A stretch of DNA of 64,000 nt from an uncultured Phaeodactylibacter sp. Its GTDB lineage: Bacteria; Bacteroidota; Bacteroidia; Chitinophagales; Saprospiraceae. The DNA is taken from assembly GCA_913057245.1 (NCBI GenBank), contig CAJXNH010000002.1:124001-188000 (forward strand), in the 5' to 3' direction. Below, one piece after another: positions 61,884 to 64,000 of this stretch. The notes under the pieces were generated by a model that was given only the letters and a program-made list of their open reading frames with translations, made no database searches and was not told the origin of the DNA. The number at the start of each line of letters is the position of its first letter. Positions within the stretch are counted from its first letter, which is position 1. Both the position numbers and the translations under genes were made by a program.

Positions 61884-64000
61884 ATGGAATTAATTATTTC
61901 TACTAAAAGGACAATAATCCTTTTAGCCTTAGCTCTCTGTTTGCCTGGTATTTCTTACGCAGGTAGAATTGAACAATGCCCATTTGAAATTGACATAAAA
62001 CATCTAGGCAACTCTACTCTTATTGATTGCTCAGAACTATTATTGGAGATTCAAGTTAGAGGTAGCAACGAAGACCCTCTCTTAGGCGTCACTATTGAGA
62101 TTGCCTTAGAGGAGGAATTTGAAGTGGTGGATAATATGGGGTTTTCTGCTAATGGAACCAACTCATTCGGTGAAAACTTATGGATACTTACAACTGATCT
62201 GCCATCTTATCTAGACACTGAAGTATCTTTTTTTTACATGAGGGTTAAGGTAAATGACTTAGTAGGAGGGGTTGGGCTTGCCAGGTTTTCTGCAACAGTA
62301 TCAGCCTCGGGTTGCGCTTCCGTCGATTCTGATAGCTTCTTTGATCCGGATTACCCAGAAACTACCATCGCCTCAGGCACTTCTGTTGATGTTTCAACCT
62401 TAACATTTACTCCTCAAATTGGAGGGATACAGCTTCAAGTAAATGGAACACTCGTTATCGACCAAAATCAATCTCTCCCCACAGGAATTGATATTGGACT
62501 CGGACCGAACGCAAAAATACTTGTTGAGTCAGGAAACACCTTGAAGGCAGAGGATGCAACCTTTTTTGGGTGTAGTGAACTTTGGGAAACCATAGAACTA
62601 GAATCAGGAAGCTCTCTTGTTCTTTCTGAATCCATAATAGAAGATGCCCTGAGAGGAATCACGGCCAATGGCGGCAGTGTAGTTTCACTTAGGTATAATG
62701 ACTTCATCAACAACCGTGTAGGTCTATACTTCCCTACGTCAAGCACCGGACCAGAAGCCGAGCTTTCCAGTTTTTTTGGCAACAACTTTACTGCACCAGA
62801 ATTGAAAAGCTCACAGTATAGCATGGGATATGCAGGGGTTGAGGCCCATGATATGAGTGCCGTTGATTTATCTGGTGCCCAAGCTCCCGGTGTAGCTGCT
62901 TGGAATACTTACAGTGAACTTGAGAATGGAATTGTACTAATTAACTCAAGTGCTTCAGTCGAAAATTCTCGTTTCTTAAACATGCCTGATGGGCTTGGAA
63001 TTTTCACAAACTCCGCTTCTCCATATGATTTACTTTTTCAACGGGGGTTTGGCAAAAATGGTACAACCACTTTTGAGAATTGCGACATTGGAATAAAGGG
63101 GCAAAGGTCAGTAGTCTTTGCTCAAGAAAACAATATGGAGAATAACCGTATTGGCTTTAACGTCGAGCAATCTAACCGAATCGTTATCCGAAACAACAGC
63201 CTATCTGGAGATCAGCGTCAGTTTATGACGGGTGTATCGCTATCTCAAAACACTCCTGCATTAGTTTTAGTAGGTAATAACGATTTCTCGTTCTCTCCTC
63301 AGCAGTTCACCTCGTTTATTTTTCCTCCGGAAGCTAGAGGTATAATTGCAAATGAAAATCCATTTGGGGTAGTCCTTGGAGCTTATCGATTAGAAAATAA
63401 CCTTTTCTCTTCTATTAGTGCAGAGCTCTCAAAAGGCATTACTCTACAAAATGGCAGGTTTATTTCTATCCGCAACAATAGTATTCTTTCTGATGGAAGC
63501 AACTTTTCTTCCTCTACGGGCTACGGCATGAAGGTGAATACGTCTCGTGGGTTTATTGGCTGTAATGAAATTGCGGAGTTAGAAGTGGGCAATGTAAATG
63601 ATACGGAGTTTGGCATTGAAATTAACAGTGATGCCTCTTCTACTTTTATATGTAATGACATGGATCAAACGGATACCGGATTGAAAATCATGTTTTCTGA
63701 CGCCAATACGGATCTTATCGCTAATACATTCAATGAACATCAAGTCGGGCTACTAGTTAGCGATGCCATTGGTGATCAGGTTCATAACGGAAACTTATGG
63801 TTGGAACCTGCTCCATCTGGGGGCTGGCAGGCTTTTCATGAGAGTACCGATCCGCTAGTCATTCTAGCATCTGAGTTTATCGTAGATGGTTTTGAAAATT
63901 CTTTCTTTTTACCAACTCAGGTCAATCGAGCATCTTGGTTTTCTACTGTTGCCACACAGGGATCGACCACTACATGTCCCACATCAGGACAATGCCCGGA
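61884..64000 (+). CDS. Right-handed beta-helix repeat protein, partial
   Basis: Open frame from the ATG at 61884 to the right edge, at least 705 residues, no stop reached. A signal peptide (IILLALALCLPGISYA) is followed by about 180 residues with paired cysteines and a conserved-protein-like start. From about 230 onwards there are many NosD/pectate-lyase-like helix repeats: SLRYNDFINNRVGLYF, VENSRFLNMPDGLGIF, ENNMENNRIGFNV, LENNLFSS, IRNNSILSDGSN and LIANTFNEHQVGLLV. Such proteins are usually secreted adhesins or T9SS cargo; the C-terminus lies outside the window. Its base composition is clearly more AT-rich than the other genes, with T- and A-ending codons preferred. Confidence 0.85.
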   Translation, partial: MELIISTKRTIILLALALCLPGISYAGRIEQCPFEIDIKHLGNSTLIDCSELLLEIQVRGSNEDPLLGVTIEIALEEEFEVVDNMGFSANGTNSFGENLWILTTDLPSYLDTEVSFFYMRVKVNDLVGGVGLARFSATVSASGCASVDSDSFFDPDYPETTIASGTSVDVSTLTFTPQIGGIQLQVNGTLVIDQNQSLPTGIDIGLGPNAKILVESGNTLKAEDATFFGCSELWETIELESGSSLVLSESIIEDALRGITANGGSVVSLRYNDFINNRVGLYFPTSSTGPEAELSSFFGNNFTAPELKSSQYSMGYAGVEAHDMSAVDLSGAQAPGVAAWNTYSELENGIVLINSSASVENSRFLNMPDGLGIFTNSASPYDLLFQRGFGKNGTTTFENCDIGIKGQRSVVFAQENNMENNRIGFNVEQSNRIVIRNNSLSGDQRQFMTGVSLSQNTPALVLVGNNDFSFSPQQFTSFIFPPEARGIIANENPFGVVLGAYRLENNLFSSISAELSKGITLQNGRFISIRNNSILSDGSNFSSSTGYGMKVNTSRGFIGCNEIAELEVGNVNDTEFGIEINSDASSTFICNDMDQTDTGLKIMFSDANTDLIANTFNEHQVGLLVSDAIGDQVHNGNLWLEPAPSGGWQAFHESTDPLVILASEFIVDGFENSFFLPTQVNRASWFSTVATQGSTTTCPTSGQCP

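Noticed and set aside
1-64000. CRISPR array, prophage, integron or IS element
   Set aside because: No regularly spaced repeats, no integrase, transposase or phage structural genes were found on either strand.

Overview
The window looks like a chromosomal piece of a marine-type Bacteroidota, most likely a Lewinella-like member of Saprospiria. The signs are SusC/SusD proteins, type IX secretion C-terminal sorting domains, many lipoproteins, weak Shine-Dalgarno sequences, TAnnTTTG-like promoters and about 54% GC. No tRNA, rRNA, CRISPR array, phage or transposase gene was seen.

Region 1 (1-29.2 kb) is a large polysaccharide utilization locus (PUL). A minus-strand operon (6.8 kb to the left edge) encodes a lipoprotein of unknown function, a GH3 beta-xylosidase/glucosidase, a sulfatase and an FAD-dependent oxidoreductase. 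A divergent plus-strand operon encodes an SGNH/sialate O-acetylesterase-type esterase, KduI and KduD. Next come a minus-strand GH42/GH10 pair and two tandem paralogous LacI regulators. The plus-strand core follows: ECF sigma factor, short FecR-like anti-sigma, SusC, SusD, an FG-GAP/ASPIC lipoprotein, a GH29 fucosidase, a second FAD oxidoreductase, an unknown protein and an intact GH42. The enzyme set suggests a sulfated, acetylated heteropolymer with xylose, galactose, fucose and uronic acid. No lyase or unsaturated glucuronyl hydrolase is in view to supply KduI. The striking feature is decay: six genes carry premature stops, frameshifts or internal deletions, including a fusion of two sulfatases and a SusC that has lost its plug and most of its barrel. 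Either the locus is being lost or the assembly is faulty here.

Region 2 (29.3-39.5 kb) holds a large T9SS-secreted propeller protein, a small lipoprotein, a minus-strand group (metallophosphoesterase with PA14 domain, DUF4861 lipoprotein, Gfo/Idh/MocA oxidoreductase) and a conserved-looking cytoplasmic protein of unknown function.

Region 3 (39.6-47.9 kb) is a coherent module. An MMPL/RND transporter, a LolA-like protein, an outer-membrane beta-barrel protein, an alpha/beta hydrolase, a tiny ORF and a LuxR-type response regulator lie in one minus-strand run. A TPR histidine kinase is divergent from it. The kinase and regulator are a likely pair controlling the export operon.

Region 4 (48-64 kb) contains small membrane proteins, lipoproteins, a second GH29 followed by an endonuclease/exonuclease/phosphatase-family protein, a T9SS cargo protein and a ToxR-like membrane-anchored winged-helix regulator divergent from a stand-alone propeller lipoprotein. 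It also has a mono-haem lipoprotein, a large zinc metalloprotease, fragments of a Dabb-domain gene and an MBL-fold gene, and an AT-rich right-handed beta-helix protein running off the right edge.
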